A stretch of 64,000 nucleotides of DNA, from positions 2,480,001 to 2,544,000 of the forward strand of contig NZ_CP080378.1 in NCBI RefSeq assembly GCF_019443445.1. The letters are read 5' to 3'. This document shows positions 1 through 9,300 of this stretch, one piece after another; the stretch's first letter is position 1, and each line of letters starts with the position of its first letter. The DNA comes from Massilia sp. PAMC28688. GTDB taxonomy: Bacteria; Pseudomonadota; Gammaproteobacteria; Burkholderiales; Burkholderiaceae_D. Under the pieces are notes generated by a model. The model had not been told where the DNA came from. It was given only the letters and a program-made list of their open reading frames with translations, and searched no databases. The position numbers and the translations under genes are program-made.

Positions 1-127
1 TGATCTTGGTGCCCGCCGCGCGCAAAGCGTTGAGCGAGGGGATGGTGACAGCCTTCGTGACCATGGGCTTGACCGGGGCCGGCGCATCGCCGCCCGCCAT
101 GTCCTTGCCCTGCAGATAACCGCTCAT
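1..127 (-). CDS. panB: 3-methyl-2-oxobutanoate hydroxymethyltransferase, N-terminal part
   Basis: This is the start of a gene that runs off the left edge of the window. The first 42 residues can be read (MSGYLQGKDMAGG..., then a TIPSLNALRAAGTKI stretch). In PanB, that second segment precedes the TIM barrel that transfers a methylene group from methylene-THF to ketoisovalerate in pantothenate synthesis. A ribosome site (AAAGGA) lies seven bases before the ATG. It is the last visible gene of the minus-strand run hda-HAD-pcnB-folK-DUF486, and folK-panB proximity is common in Betaproteobacteria. The active site lies outside the window, so the call rests on the N-terminal match and the neighbours. 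Confidence 0.75.
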   Translation of the reverse strand, partial: MSGYLQGKDMAGGDAPAPVKPMVTKAVTIPSLNALRAAGTKI

Positions 128-297
128 ATTATTCCTTTGATATCAAAAAAGAGGACGACCGTGCTAGTGTAATGCGAAGCGACCGGATGCGCAGGGGAAC
201 GTTTAGGAGGATGATTCGAATTGTGCCGCTACAGTGTCAGGCCCTGCAGGACCCCTTGGGCCGCACTCGATTTCAGCACGGTGTTCTCAACTGCACC

Positions 298-645
298 TCA
301 ACTGCGGAAGATGAAGTACACCGCGCCCACCAGGCACAGTCCGGCCCACACGAAATCCCACTTGAACGGCTGGTTCATGTAGAACATCGCGAACGGCACG
401 AACACGGTCAGCGTGATCACTTCCTGCATGATCTTGAGCTGCGCCAGGCTGTACTGGGTGTAGCCAATACGGTTGGCCGGGACCTGAAGCAGGTACTCGA
501 ACAGGGCAATGCCCCAGCTGACGATGGCGGCGTACCACCACACCTTGGTCTGCATGTTCTTGAGGTGGCCGTACCAGGCAATGGTCATGAAGACGTTGGA
601 GAGCACCAGCAGGCCCACGGTCTGGAACAGGACAGGAATCTGCAT
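298..645 (-). CDS. Small DMT-like membrane protein (DUF486 family)
   Basis: A 115-residue protein with about four hydrophobic helices: residues 5-22, 36-53, 70-88 and 95-112. The mid-region (WYGHLKNMQTK... and YTLAQLK-like YSLAQLKIMQEV) matches the DUF486 family of small drug/metabolite-transporter-like inner-membrane proteins. No transported substrate is established for the family. The start lies one base downstream of the folK stop codon, so it is probably translated by coupling in the same operon. Function is unknown; the family assignment is fairly sure. Confidence 0.8.
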   Translation of the reverse strand: MQIPVLFQTVGLLVLSNVFMTIAWYGHLKNMQTKVWWYAAIVSWGIALFEYLLQVPANRIGYTQYSLAQLKIMQEVITLTVFVPFAMFYMNQPFKWDFVWAGLCLVGAVYFIFRS

Positions 646-646
646 G

Positions 647-1120
647 TCAGGCCAGCTTGCTGATGCCCTGGTCCAGCACCGCGGGCAAAAAGCCGCTGGC
701 CGGGCCGCGGCCGGGAATGATCACATGCGGCGCAATTTCCAGCAGCGGCACGATGACAAATGCACGGTCCTGCATGCGCGGGTGTGGAATGTGCAGCGCC
801 GGCTGGTCAATCACTTCGTCGCCATACAGCAGAATGTCCAGGTCGAGCGTGCGCGGGGCATTGCGGTACGGGCGTTCGCGTCCGTGCGCCAGTTCGATAG
901 CGTGCAGCGCCGCCAGCAGGTCCGCGGCCGGCTGCGATGTTTCGATGCTGGCCACCGCATTCACGTAATCGTCTCCCGACGAATCGATCGGCGCCGTGCG
1001 ATATTTGGCCGAGCAGGCCAGCAGGCGCGAGCCCGGCAGCATGGACAGGCGCGCGATCGCATCGTCCACGTTTGCCGCGGCGTCACCGAGATTGGCCCCG
1101 ATGCCGATGTAAGCAATCAT
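647..1120 (-). CDS. folK: 2-amino-4-hydroxy-6-hydroxymethyldihydropteridine pyrophosphokinase
   Basis: FolK transfers pyrophosphate from ATP to hydroxymethyl-dihydropterin, the step before dihydropteroate synthase in folate synthesis. The 157-residue product has the usual HPPK length. It begins IGIGANLGD and carries the signature RTLDLDILLYG (around residues 94-104), followed by IPHPRMQDRAFVIVPLLEIAP, which includes the conserved metal- and ATP-binding region. The start was placed at the ATG that overlaps the pcnB stop as ATGA. An in-frame extension upstream would read arginine-rich shadow sequence from inside pcnB. It sits between pcnB and a DUF486 gene. Confidence 0.93.
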   Translation of the reverse strand: MIAYIGIGANLGDAAANVDDAIARLSMLPGSRLLACSAKYRTAPIDSSGDDYVNAVASIETSQPAADLLAALHAIELAHGRERPYRNAPRTLDLDILLYGDEVIDQPALHIPHPRMQDRAFVIVPLLEIAPHVIIPGRGPASGFLPAVLDQGISKLA

Positions 1121-2541
1121 TCGAAGCTGGAGCCGCCCGGGTTGCTGCCGCCGGACGTGCCGCTGTGCCCACCATCGCTGCCGCTGCCGCTGCCGCCGCC
1201 GTCGCCGCCAGTGCGGCTGCGCGATGACCTGCGCGGTGCGCGCTTGCGCTTCGGGCCTGGCGTCGAGACGGCTGTCGTCAGCAGCTGTTCGCGCTCGACG
1301 GCATCGCCTTCGTAGAACGCGGTCCACCATTCGCCGATCTCGGACTCGATTTCGCCGGACTCGCAGCGCAGCAGCAGGAAGTCGTAGCCGGCCCGAAAGC
1401 GCGGATGCTCCAGCAGCTTGTACGGCGCTTTTCCATTGCGCCGTTCAAAACGGGGCTGCATGGACCAGATGTCGCGCATGTCCGAGCCGATCTTGCGCTG
1501 CAAGGCCAGCTTTTCGGTCTGCGAATCGAGCACGTCGTCGGCGGCCAGGTGCAGGGCCGGGATGGGCGACTCGCCTGCGGCGCAGTAGGCCGTCCACTTT
1601 TCCACCACCTGGTGCCACAAGAGCGATGCAAACAGGAAGCCGGGCGACACTCCCTTGCCGGCCTTGACGCGGTTGTCGGTGGACTCCAGCGCCAGGGTCA
1701 CGAACTTCATGCCGATCGGCTGCTCCAGCACCACGTCGAGCAGTGGCAGCAGACCGTGATGCAAGCCTTCCTTGCGCAGCTGCTGCAGGCAGGCCAGCGC
1801 GTGCCCGCTCATGAGCAGCTTGAGCATTTCGTCAAACACGCGCGCTGCCGGCACGTTGTCGATGAGGGAGGCCATGACGGCGATCGGCTCGCGCGTGGCC
1901 GGTTCAATGGTAAAGCCAAGGCGCGCCGCAAAACGCACCACGCGCAGCATGCGCACCGGGTCTTCGCGGTAGCGCGCTTCCGGCTGGCCAATGATGCGCA
2001 GCGTCTTGTCGCGAATGTCGGCAATGCCGCCGTGGTAGTCCAGCACCTGCTGGGTGGCCGGATCGTAGTACATGGCGTTGATGGTGAAGTCACGCCGCAT
2101 GGCGTCTTCGTGCTGCGGGCCGAAATTGTTGTCGCGCAGGACGCGGCCATGTTCGTCCTTGGGCGCGCTCGATTCGCCGGCACCGCGGAAGGTCGTCACT
2201 TCCAGCAGGTCTTGGCCAAACATCACATGCACGATCTGGAAGCGCTTGCCGATGATGAAGGCGCGCCGGAACAGGCGCTTGACCTGTTCGGGCGTGGCGT
2301 CGGTCGCAATGTCGAAGTCCTTGGGCTTGATCCCCAGCAGCAGGTCGCGCACGGCGCCGCCGACCACGAAGGCCTTGAAGCCTGCCTCCTGCAGCGAGGA
2401 GGTGACGCGGATTGCGTTGGAGGACAATAGCTTTGGATCGATTCCGTGTTCGGTCGCCCCCAGGATGACAGGCTCGGTCTTGTCGCGGACCGGCGCTTTG
2501 TCTTTGACGCCAAGGAATTTGCGGATGAATTTTTTAATCAT
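1117..2541 (-). CDS. pcnB: Poly(A) polymerase I
   Basis: PcnB adds 3' poly(A) tails that mark RNA for degradation. The class II nucleotidyltransferase head is clear: VVGGAVRDLLLG followed by KDFDIATDATPEQ with the catalytic aspartates. IGKRFQIVHVMFGQDLLEVTTFRG is the version that separates PcnB from CCA-adding enzymes. RRDFTINAMYYDP and a helical RNA-binding region follow. The product is 474 residues. The C-terminus ends in a basic patch (KRKRAPRR) and a low-complexity Gly/Ser tail of about 30 residues, longer than I would expect. The ATG at 2541 overlaps the end of the upstream HAD gene by eight bases, which suggests translational coupling. No strong ribosome site is visible. Confidence 0.9.
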   Translation of the reverse strand: MIKKFIRKFLGVKDKAPVRDKTEPVILGATEHGIDPKLLSSNAIRVTSSLQEAGFKAFVVGGAVRDLLLGIKPKDFDIATDATPEQVKRLFRRAFIIGKRFQIVHVMFGQDLLEVTTFRGAGESSAPKDEHGRVLRDNNFGPQHEDAMRRDFTINAMYYDPATQQVLDYHGGIADIRDKTLRIIGQPEARYREDPVRMLRVVRFAARLGFTIEPATREPIAVMASLIDNVPAARVFDEMLKLLMSGHALACLQQLRKEGLHHGLLPLLDVVLEQPIGMKFVTLALESTDNRVKAGKGVSPGFLFASLLWHQVVEKWTAYCAAGESPIPALHLAADDVLDSQTEKLALQRKIGSDMRDIWSMQPRFERRNGKAPYKLLEHPRFRAGYDFLLLRCESGEIESEIGEWWTAFYEGDAVEREQLLTTAVSTPGPKRKRAPRRSSRSRTGGDGGGSGSGSDGGHSGTSGGSNPGGSSFE

Positions 2542-3208
2542 TGAATAGATAAAGTGATGGCCAGCCAAGGCGCTCTGCATGCGTCGACAGCGCAGCATTC
2601 GGGTTGGTCGCGACAGGGTGGGTGACGACGGACAGGAGAGGAATATCGTTGTGCGAATCGCTGTAAAAATGGCTGCTCTCGAACGCGGCGAGCGGCTTGC
2701 CCATCTTTTCCAGCCATGCGTGCGTATGGGTGACCTTGCCCGGACCGGAGGTGGGTACGCCGAGCAGCCTACCGGTTAGGTTGCCATTGGCGTCTTCTTC
2801 CGGCACCGCGGCGATCAGGTGCTCCACGCCCAGCGCCGCGGCGATGGGTGCGGTCACGAAGCGGTTGGTGGCGGTGATGATGCATACCAGGTCGCCGGCC
2901 TCGATGTGCTGCTGCAGCAGCGCGCGCGCGCGCGCCGTGATGGCCGGGGTGATGACTTCGGCCATGAACTGCGCGTGCATGGCGTCGAGCTGCGAGCGCG
3001 GAAAGCGCGCCAGGGTACCCAGCGCGAACTCCAGGTACTCCACCGGGTCGAGCGTGCCGGCCTGGTACTGTTCGAAGAAGTCGTCGTTGGCGCGCTTGAA
3101 GGCGACAGGGTCGACGGCGCCGGTTCGTACCAAAAATTCGCCCCATTCATGGTCCGAGTCGATCGGCAGCAGGGTGTGGTCAAGGTCGAACAGGGCCAGT
3201 TTTTTCAT
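2534..3208 (-). CDS. HAD-superfamily IB phosphatase (SerB-like)
   Basis: A 224-residue HAD hydrolase with all four motifs: DLDHTLL (motif I, residues 8-14), TATN (motif II), a lysine near the middle of the cap-distal region, and YSDSHNDIPLL (motif IV). The subfamily IB cap resembles phosphoserine phosphatase and the HAD-IB proteins annotated as histidinol-phosphatase-like in Betaproteobacteria. The physiological substrate cannot be read from sequence. The start overlaps the hda stop as ATGA, and the end overlaps pcnB. The hda-HAD-pcnB order is conserved in Burkholderiales. Confidence 0.85.
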   Translation of the reverse strand: MKKLALFDLDHTLLPIDSDHEWGEFLVRTGAVDPVAFKRANDDFFEQYQAGTLDPVEYLEFALGTLARFPRSQLDAMHAQFMAEVITPAITARARALLQQHIEAGDLVCIITATNRFVTAPIAAALGVEHLIAAVPEEDANGNLTGRLLGVPTSGPGKVTHTHAWLEKMGKPLAAFESSHFYSDSHNDIPLLSVVTHPVATNPNAALSTHAERLGWPSLYLFND

Positions 3209-3885
3209 TCTTTGGGGTCCGCGGCAGTGGCATTGGAGAGCAGGTCGCGCAGCAGCGGCAGCGTGACCGGGCGCTGCGTTTCAAGGGAATACTGATCGAG
3301 GGCGTCCAGCATCGTCGACAGGGAGCGCATGTCGCGCTTGAAATGCGATAGCAGATAGGGTAACACGGTGGCTGACAGCGTCAAACCGCGCGCTTCGGCG
3401 GCATGGGTGAGGGCAGCGATCTTTTCTTCGTCAGACAGGCCATGGATCTGGTAAATCAGGCCCCAGCCCATGCGCGTGCGCAGGTCTTCGCGCACCGGCA
3501 GCACCGCCGGCGGCACCGCTCCGGTACTGACCATGAAGGCGCCATGCTCGCGGATCTGGTTAAACAGGGCAAAGGCGTCGATCTGGGCTTCGGCACCGAG
3601 CTTGTCGCAGTCGTCGAGCAGGTACAGGGTGACCTCCGGCGTGAAGGTGAATTCTTCGCCGGCAGCGCCCGGGCCGATGTAGCGCGACGCCGGCGTGGCG
3701 GCCAGGCCTTGCAGCAGGTGGGTCTTGCCGGCGGCAGTCTCGCCCCACAGGTAGGCAAAATGCTCGCGCGCGCTGCGCTGCGCGAACTGGTGCATCAGGT
3801 GCGCCAGTTCGGCATTTTGGCCAACCTCGAAGGTATCGAGGCTGTGGGCCTGTTCCGCGCCCAGGTCGAGTACCAGCTGTTTCAT
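3205..3885 (-). CDS. hda: DnaA regulatory inactivator Hda
   Basis: Hda binds the loaded sliding clamp and promotes ATP hydrolysis by DnaA after initiation, which prevents over-replication. The N-terminus MKQLVLDL contains the clamp-binding motif QLVLDL. The AAA+ domain shows Walker A GETAAGKTHL (residues 48-57), Walker B YLLDDCDKL and a sensor-II-like KRDMRSL. At 226 residues it has the Hda length and lacks the DnaA DNA-binding domain. It lies 17 bases downstream of the permease gene and overlaps the HAD gene by four bases. Confidence 0.93.
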   Translation of the reverse strand: MKQLVLDLGAEQAHSLDTFEVGQNAELAHLMHQFAQRSAREHFAYLWGETAAGKTHLLQGLAATPASRYIGPGAAGEEFTFTPEVTLYLLDDCDKLGAEAQIDAFALFNQIREHGAFMVSTGAVPPAVLPVREDLRTRMGWGLIYQIHGLSDEEKIAALTHAAEARGLTLSATVLPYLLSHFKRDMRSLSTMLDALDQYSLETQRPVTLPLLRDLLSNATAADPKE

Positions 3886-3902
3886 CTGCGTTTTTTCATG
3901 AT

Positions 3903-4985
3903 CTACGCATTATAAAAGCTGCTGCGCAGATAGTGTGCACGCAAATGGCGGAAGGCCACCATCAGCACCGCCGACGCGGGCAGCGCCAGCAGCACGCCGG
4001 TGAAGCCAAACAGCTGCCCAAAGGCGAGCAGGGCGAAGATGACGGTGAGGGCCGACAGGCCGATGCGCTCGCCCACCAGGCGCGGCGTGAGGATGAAACT
4101 CTCGAACAGCTGGCCAAACAGGTAAATACCGGCCACCATGCCCACGCCGTACCAGCCGGGAAACTGCAGCACGGCCGCCACCAGGGCCAGCACCATGCCC
4201 AGGCCAAAGCCGACATAGGGAATGAATACCAGCACGCCGCTGATGATGCCCACCGGGATGGCCACGTCCAGTCCCAGCATGGTCAGGGCAAATGAATAGA
4301 ACACGGCCAGCACGATCATGACCAGCAGCTGGCCGCGCATGTACTCGGCCAGCAGGGCGTCCACCTCGCGCGCCATGGCGACGGTCTGGTCCACGTAGCG
4401 GCGCGGAATGGCGTCGGCCACGCTGCGCATGAGGCCATGCCAGTCAAGCAGCATGTAGAACATCACCACCGGCACCAGGGTGAGCGTGACGAACCAGCCC
4501 AGCACGGCGCCGCCGCCAATGCGCAGGCTGTTCAAGACCGTGGACCAGATCTGGTCGCCGCTGGTGGCCAGCTGCTCGCTGGCGATTTTCTTCAGGCCCG
4601 ACATGTCGAGCTGGACGTTGATGCCCAGCTGCTGCAGCAAGGGTGCCAGCATCATGTCGAGTTTGATGAGGAACTGGGGAATCTGCACTCGCAGCAGGGG
4701 GATCTCTTTCTGGATCACCGGTACCACGATCAGCACCAGGGCGAACATGATGGCGATGAACACGGTCATGACGATCACCACCGCGAACAGGCGCGGCATG
4801 CGCCAGCGGCCCACGCGGCGCCGTTCCAGGAAGTTGACCGCGCCCGAGAGGGCGTACGCCAGGATGGCCGAGGCGACGAAGGGCGCCACCGTGGGGCCGA
4901 GCAGGTACAACAGGAAGAAAAATGCCAGCCAGGCGACCAGCCAGAATGTGGTCTGCTTCTGTTCCGGGGTCAGGGAAAATGGCAT
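3903..4985 (-). CDS. AI-2E family transporter (PerM/YdiK type)
   Basis: A 360-residue inner-membrane protein with about eight hydrophobic helices, including paired helices near residues 12-55. An ectodomain-like stretch follows (QKEIPLLRVQIPQFLIKLDMM...), and the C-terminal half carries VGIISGVLVFIPYVGFGLG, the family signature. The gene directly upstream of hda and divergent from purM in Burkholderiales is usually annotated PerM or AI-2E family transporter. Substrates are mostly unproven for this branch, so quorum-signal export should not be assumed. It heads the minus-strand operon. Confidence 0.88.
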   Translation of the reverse strand: MPFSLTPEQKQTTFWLVAWLAFFFLLYLLGPTVAPFVASAILAYALSGAVNFLERRRVGRWRMPRLFAVVIVMTVFIAIMFALVLIVVPVIQKEIPLLRVQIPQFLIKLDMMLAPLLQQLGINVQLDMSGLKKIASEQLATSGDQIWSTVLNSLRIGGGAVLGWFVTLTLVPVVMFYMLLDWHGLMRSVADAIPRRYVDQTVAMAREVDALLAEYMRGQLLVMIVLAVFYSFALTMLGLDVAIPVGIISGVLVFIPYVGFGLGMVLALVAAVLQFPGWYGVGMVAGIYLFGQLFESFILTPRLVGERIGLSALTVIFALLAFGQLFGFTGVLLALPASAVLMVAFRHLRAHYLRSSFYNA

Positions 4986-5030
4986 GGTGGTGTTGTAATG
5001 TGGGTTAAATCGTCCGGGAACGGGCCAGTT

Positions 5031-5039
5031 TGATAAAAT
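5031..5039 (+). promoter_or_regulatory. Possible extended -10 element for purM
   Basis: TGATAAAAT fits an extended -10 (TGN followed by TAAAAT) about 95 bases before the purM start, in the 149-base gap between the divergent permease gene and purM. No convincing -35 is seen. A similar TAAAAT box precedes pgk (near 29092) and tcdA. This is a weak assignment from pattern only. Confidence 0.3.
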
Positions 5040-5134
5040 AGCGGATTGACCAGTTTTGAGGCCGCAGGATGTTAATTGCGGCTCCGAATACGTCCACCGC
5101 CTTCTATTTTACCGCCTCCGCTGCCAAATACACC

Positions 5135-6178
5135 ATGAGCCAATCTTCTAATGTTTCACTCTCCTACCGCGACGCCGGTGTCGATATCGATGCTGGCGAC
5201 GCCCTGGTCGAAGCGATCAAGCCTTTTGCCAAGCGCACCATGCGCGAAGGCGTCATGGGCGGCATCGGCGGCTTTGGCGCGCTGTTCGAGATCAGCAAGA
5301 AGTTCAAGGAGCCGGTGCTGGTGTCGGGCACCGACGGCGTGGGCACCAAGCTCAAACTCGCGTTCGAACTCAATCGCCACGACACCGTCGGCATCGACCT
5401 GGTGGCCATGAGCGTCAACGACATCCTGGTGCAGGGCGCAGAACCGCTGTTCTTCCTCGATTATTTCGCATGCGGCAAACTCGATGTGCCGACCGCCACG
5501 GCGGTGGTCAAGGGCATTGCCCAGGGCTGCGAGCAGGCTGGCTGCGCACTGATCGGCGGCGAAACGGCGGAAATGCCAAGCATGTACCCGGCCGGCGAAT
5601 ACGACCTGGCAGGGTTTGCCGTCGGCGCGGTAGAAAAGTCGAAGATCATCGATGGCACCAAAATCACCCCGGGCGACGTGGTCCTGGGCCTGGCCTCGTC
5701 GGGCGCGCATTCCAATGGCTACTCGCTGGTGCGCAAGATCATCGACGTGGCCAAGCCTGACCTGGAAGGCGACTTCCACGGCCGCAAGCTATCCGATGTG
5801 CTCATGGAGCCGACCCGCATCTACGTCAAGCCGCTGCTGGCGCTGATGGAATCGATGGAAGTGAAGGGCATGGTGCACATCACCGGCGGTGGCCTGGTGG
5901 AAAACGTGCCGCGCGTGCTGCAGCCCCACCTGACTGCCGTACTCGATTCCAAGGCCTGGACCATGCCGCCGCTGTTCCAGTGGCTGCAGCAGCATGGTGG
6001 CGTGGCCGACGCCGAAATGCACCGCGTGTTCAATTGCGGCATCGGCATGATCGTCATCGTGTCAAAAGAAAACGCGGATGCCGCCTTTGCCCAGCTGCAG
6101 GCGGCCGGCGAAACCGTGTCACGCATCGGCACCATCCGCGAGCGCGCAGGCGACGAGCACCAGACCATCGTCGAATAA
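5135..6178 (+). CDS. purM: Phosphoribosylformylglycinamidine cyclo-ligase
   Basis: PurM (AIR synthetase) closes FGAM to aminoimidazole ribonucleotide with ATP in purine synthesis. The 347-residue protein begins [21 protein letters not shown]. It carries [12 protein letters not shown] (ATP/phosphate loop), [25 protein letters not shown] and [11 protein letters not shown], all family signatures. An upstream in-frame ATG at 5069 would add 22 residues unlike PurM, so the ATG at 5135 is preferred, although it lacks a clear ribosome site. A strong terminator follows. Confidence 0.95.
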   Translation: MSQSSNVSLSYRDAGVDIDAGDALVEAIKPFAKRTMREGVMGGIGGFGALFEISKKFKEPVLVSGTDGVGTKLKLAFELNRHDTVGIDLVAMSVNDILVQGAEPLFFLDYFACGKLDVPTATAVVKGIAQGCEQAGCALIGGETAEMPSMYPAGEYDLAGFAVGAVEKSKIIDGTKITPGDVVLGLASSGAHSNGYSLVRKIIDVAKPDLEGDFHGRKLSDVLMEPTRIYVKPLLALMESMEVKGMVHITGGGLVENVPRVLQPHLTAVLDSKAWTMPPLFQWLQQHGGVADAEMHRVFNCGIGMIVIVSKENADAAFAQLQAAGETVSRIGTIRERAGDEHQTIVE

Positions 6179-6210
6179 CACCTGCAGGCGGTTTTTGCGG
6201 CGTCTCCCCG

Positions 6211-6241
6211 CGCCCGCACCAGTTCGCTGGTGCGGGCGTTT
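6211..6241 (+). terminator. Rho-independent terminator after purM
   Basis: A perfect 12-base-pair GC-rich stem (CGCCCGCACCAG, 6211-6222) with a TTCG tetraloop (6223-6226) and its complement (6227-6238), followed by a short T run, 32 bases after the purM stop. Confidence 0.8.
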
Positions 6242-6383
6242 GCGTTAACCCTGCCATTTTCCGCAGCTACATATATTTTGTTCAATTTTAGTTGATTTAA
6301 AATTAACGTTGAATTACTATCACGCGGCTCGTCCGGAACCATATCCCGGATGACTTTCCCAAATCGCTTCGTGAAAGTACTTC

Positions 6384-9300
6384 ATGTCCAAATTAATCAA
6401 TGTAACGCGCAGCCTGATGCTCGGCGCCTCGCTGCTGCTGTCGCTGGCCGGCTGCGGCGGCGGTGGCAACGATGGGGCCACCGAGCGTCCCCCGCATGAT
6501 TCCTCGGTCGGCAGCGTGAGCGGCCGCGTGGTCGATGCCCAATCTGGCCAGGCCATTGCCGGCGCCGAAGTGAAAATCGGCGACCAGCGCACCACCACCG
6601 ACGCCGACGGCAAGTATTCCCTGAAAACCGTCACCTTCGGGCCGCAGCGCGTGGTCCAGTTCAGCAAGGCGGAATATGCGTCCAACTTTGCTACCGTGCG
6701 CGTCGACATCGACGGCAATACGGTTGCCGACCGCACCCTGGCCCGCGTCGGCGTACGCCAGGAAGTGAGCGCCGCCGACGGTGGCGTGGTGACCATGGCC
6801 GGCTCGCCCGCCATGGTCACGCTGCCTGCCGCCGGCATTGTCCGGACCGGCGGCGCCGCTTATACGGGGCCGGTGATGGTGGAAATGACGCCGATTGATC
6901 CAGGCGTGAATCCATTGAACATGCCCGGCAACTTCCGCGCAGAAAACGAAGCCGTGCCCATCGAAAGCATGGGCGCGCTGCAGGTGGAACTGCGCGACAG
7001 CACAGGCGCCTTGCTCAACCTGGCACCGGGCAAGACCGCCACCATCCGCATTCCGGTTCCGGCCGGGGCGGCCAGCCCGCCTTTGACCATGCCGCTGTAC
7101 TACTTCAAGGAGTCAACCGGCCTGTGGGTGCGCGAAGGGGCCGCCACGCTGGCCGGCAGTGCGCCCAACCAGTACTACGAAGGCACGGTCTCCCACTTCA
7201 CGGTCTGGAACGCCGACATGCCGATGGATACCATCTACATCCATGGCTGCGTGGTCAATGCCAGCAATCAACCGCGCTATGCGACGGTGACCACGGACGG
7301 CATTGATTATTTCGGTGCCGCCCAGGAGCAAACCGGCCAGGACGGCAAGTTCAAGATCGCCGCCCGGCGCAACAGCAAGGTGCAGGTCAGCGCCCTTGTC
7401 GGCGACGAGGTGGGCAGCGTGTATGTGACGACCGGTGACAGCGATATCGTTCTGCCTTCGTGCATTGAGGTCGGCGCCAAGCCGCCAGTCATCGTGCAGC
7501 AGCCAGTGGCACTGACGATCGCACCGGGCTTCATCGCTACGCTGGAAGTGGTGGCTGAAAATGCGGCGCAATACACCTGGTACCGCAACGGCACCGTGGT
7601 GTACGCGGGTGGCCGCTCGCTGACGCTGTTTGGCACCGCCGGGGTGGCCGGCACCTATCATGTTGTGGTCAGCAATGCCCACGGCAGCGTCACCAGCACC
7701 AGCGTCAGCGTCACTGTCGCCATGCCATCGGCGCCACCCGTGATCTCGCAACAGCCGGCGGACGTGCACGTGGTGACCGGTACCGCGCCCACCTTCAGCG
7801 TGGTGGCCGCAGGCGACGCCCTGACCTACCAATGGCTGCGCGACGGCGTGGAGATCGCCGGTGCCCAGGGTCCCGAGCTGACCCTGCCGGCAGCGCTGGC
7901 GGGCGACAACGGCGCCGTGTTTTCGGTGCGGGTCAACAATGCGGCCGGTGCCGTAACCAGCGCCGGCGCGCGCCTGGTGGTCGCGGCCGAAGCTGTCATG
8001 CCTGCCATTACCCAGCACCCTGGCAACGTCACGGCCGCCGTTGGCCAGAATGCCAGCTTCGCGGTCAGCGCCAGCGGGACCGGGCCGCTGTCTTACCAGT
8101 GGCTGCGCGAAGGCGTGGCCATTGCGGGCGCGGTCGATGCCACGTACCAGACGGGCGCCCTGACGCAGGCCGATCACGGCGTCAAGTTCTCAGTCAGGGT
8201 CAGTAATGCCAAGGGCACGGTGACCAGCAATGCGGCCACCGTCTCGATCAGCCAGGGTTCCGGCGTGAGCGGCTTGCATCTGGCCTTCGGCTACGGTTCT
8301 CCCGTGAACAACCAGCTGGCCTATGGCGCTGTGCCGGCTGCCGGCGGCACAGCCGTGCCCCTGCACCCGGCCGGGCAGGGCGAACTGGCCGGCTACCTGA
8401 TCCAGGGTCAGATCAGCAATGGCCTGGCCAGCGATTTTTACGCGCGCAGCATGCTGTTCTGGAAAAATGGCACCCTGATCCGGCGTGACCTGTCGGGCCC
8501 GAACGGGCTGCCGCCGGAAGTGCGCCTGTCCACCATCACCTCCGCCAATGCCTGCGGTTTGAGCAATGGCAGCGACGATGTCCAGATGGGCAATGACGCG
8601 GTCAACGCGCTGCAATCGTGGCTCGTGGTGCAGAAGCGGGGGCCGGACAGTGCCTGCAATACCGACGACGACCAGTACTTCGCGGTGCGTGCCAACATGG
8701 GCGCGGCTGATGCGCCGCTGCAGGTTTCCCGCCCGGTTGCCACCATCCATTCGGCACAGGGCGCCCTGACCGGCTGGCTGGTGCGCAATGGCATGCAGAT
8801 GCAGCGCGTCAATGCCGACTTCTCCAACCCCGTGAACCTGTTTACCCTGCCTGCGGATGACGCCGAATTCATGTCCGGCGCCGAACTGAGCAACACTGCA
8901 GTGTTCAGCGCCGGCGATGGCGTCTTTGCGGTGGATCTGAACGCTGCGGCCCCGGCCGCGCTCACGCGCCTTGCCACGGTCGCTGCCGATGAAACGCTGA
9001 GCGAGCTGCAACAGGCCAATCCGCGCGAAATCGTCTTTGCCCTGCGCGGGACCACCCAGACCCGCCTGCTGCGCTACACCATCGCCACCGGCACGACCCA
9101 GGCGATCGGCACCGTCGGCGGCCTTGGTGACATCGCCATTGTCACCCCGACCCGGGTGCTGGCGCGCAGTAGCCAGGGCGGCCTGCTGTCATTCCCCCTT
9201 GCCGGCGGCGCACCGACCGAGCTGGCAGGTTCCGCCTCGATGTTGAGTTCACTGTTCATCCATGCCGGCGGCGAACGGATCTGGCAAGAAGCCAACGGCA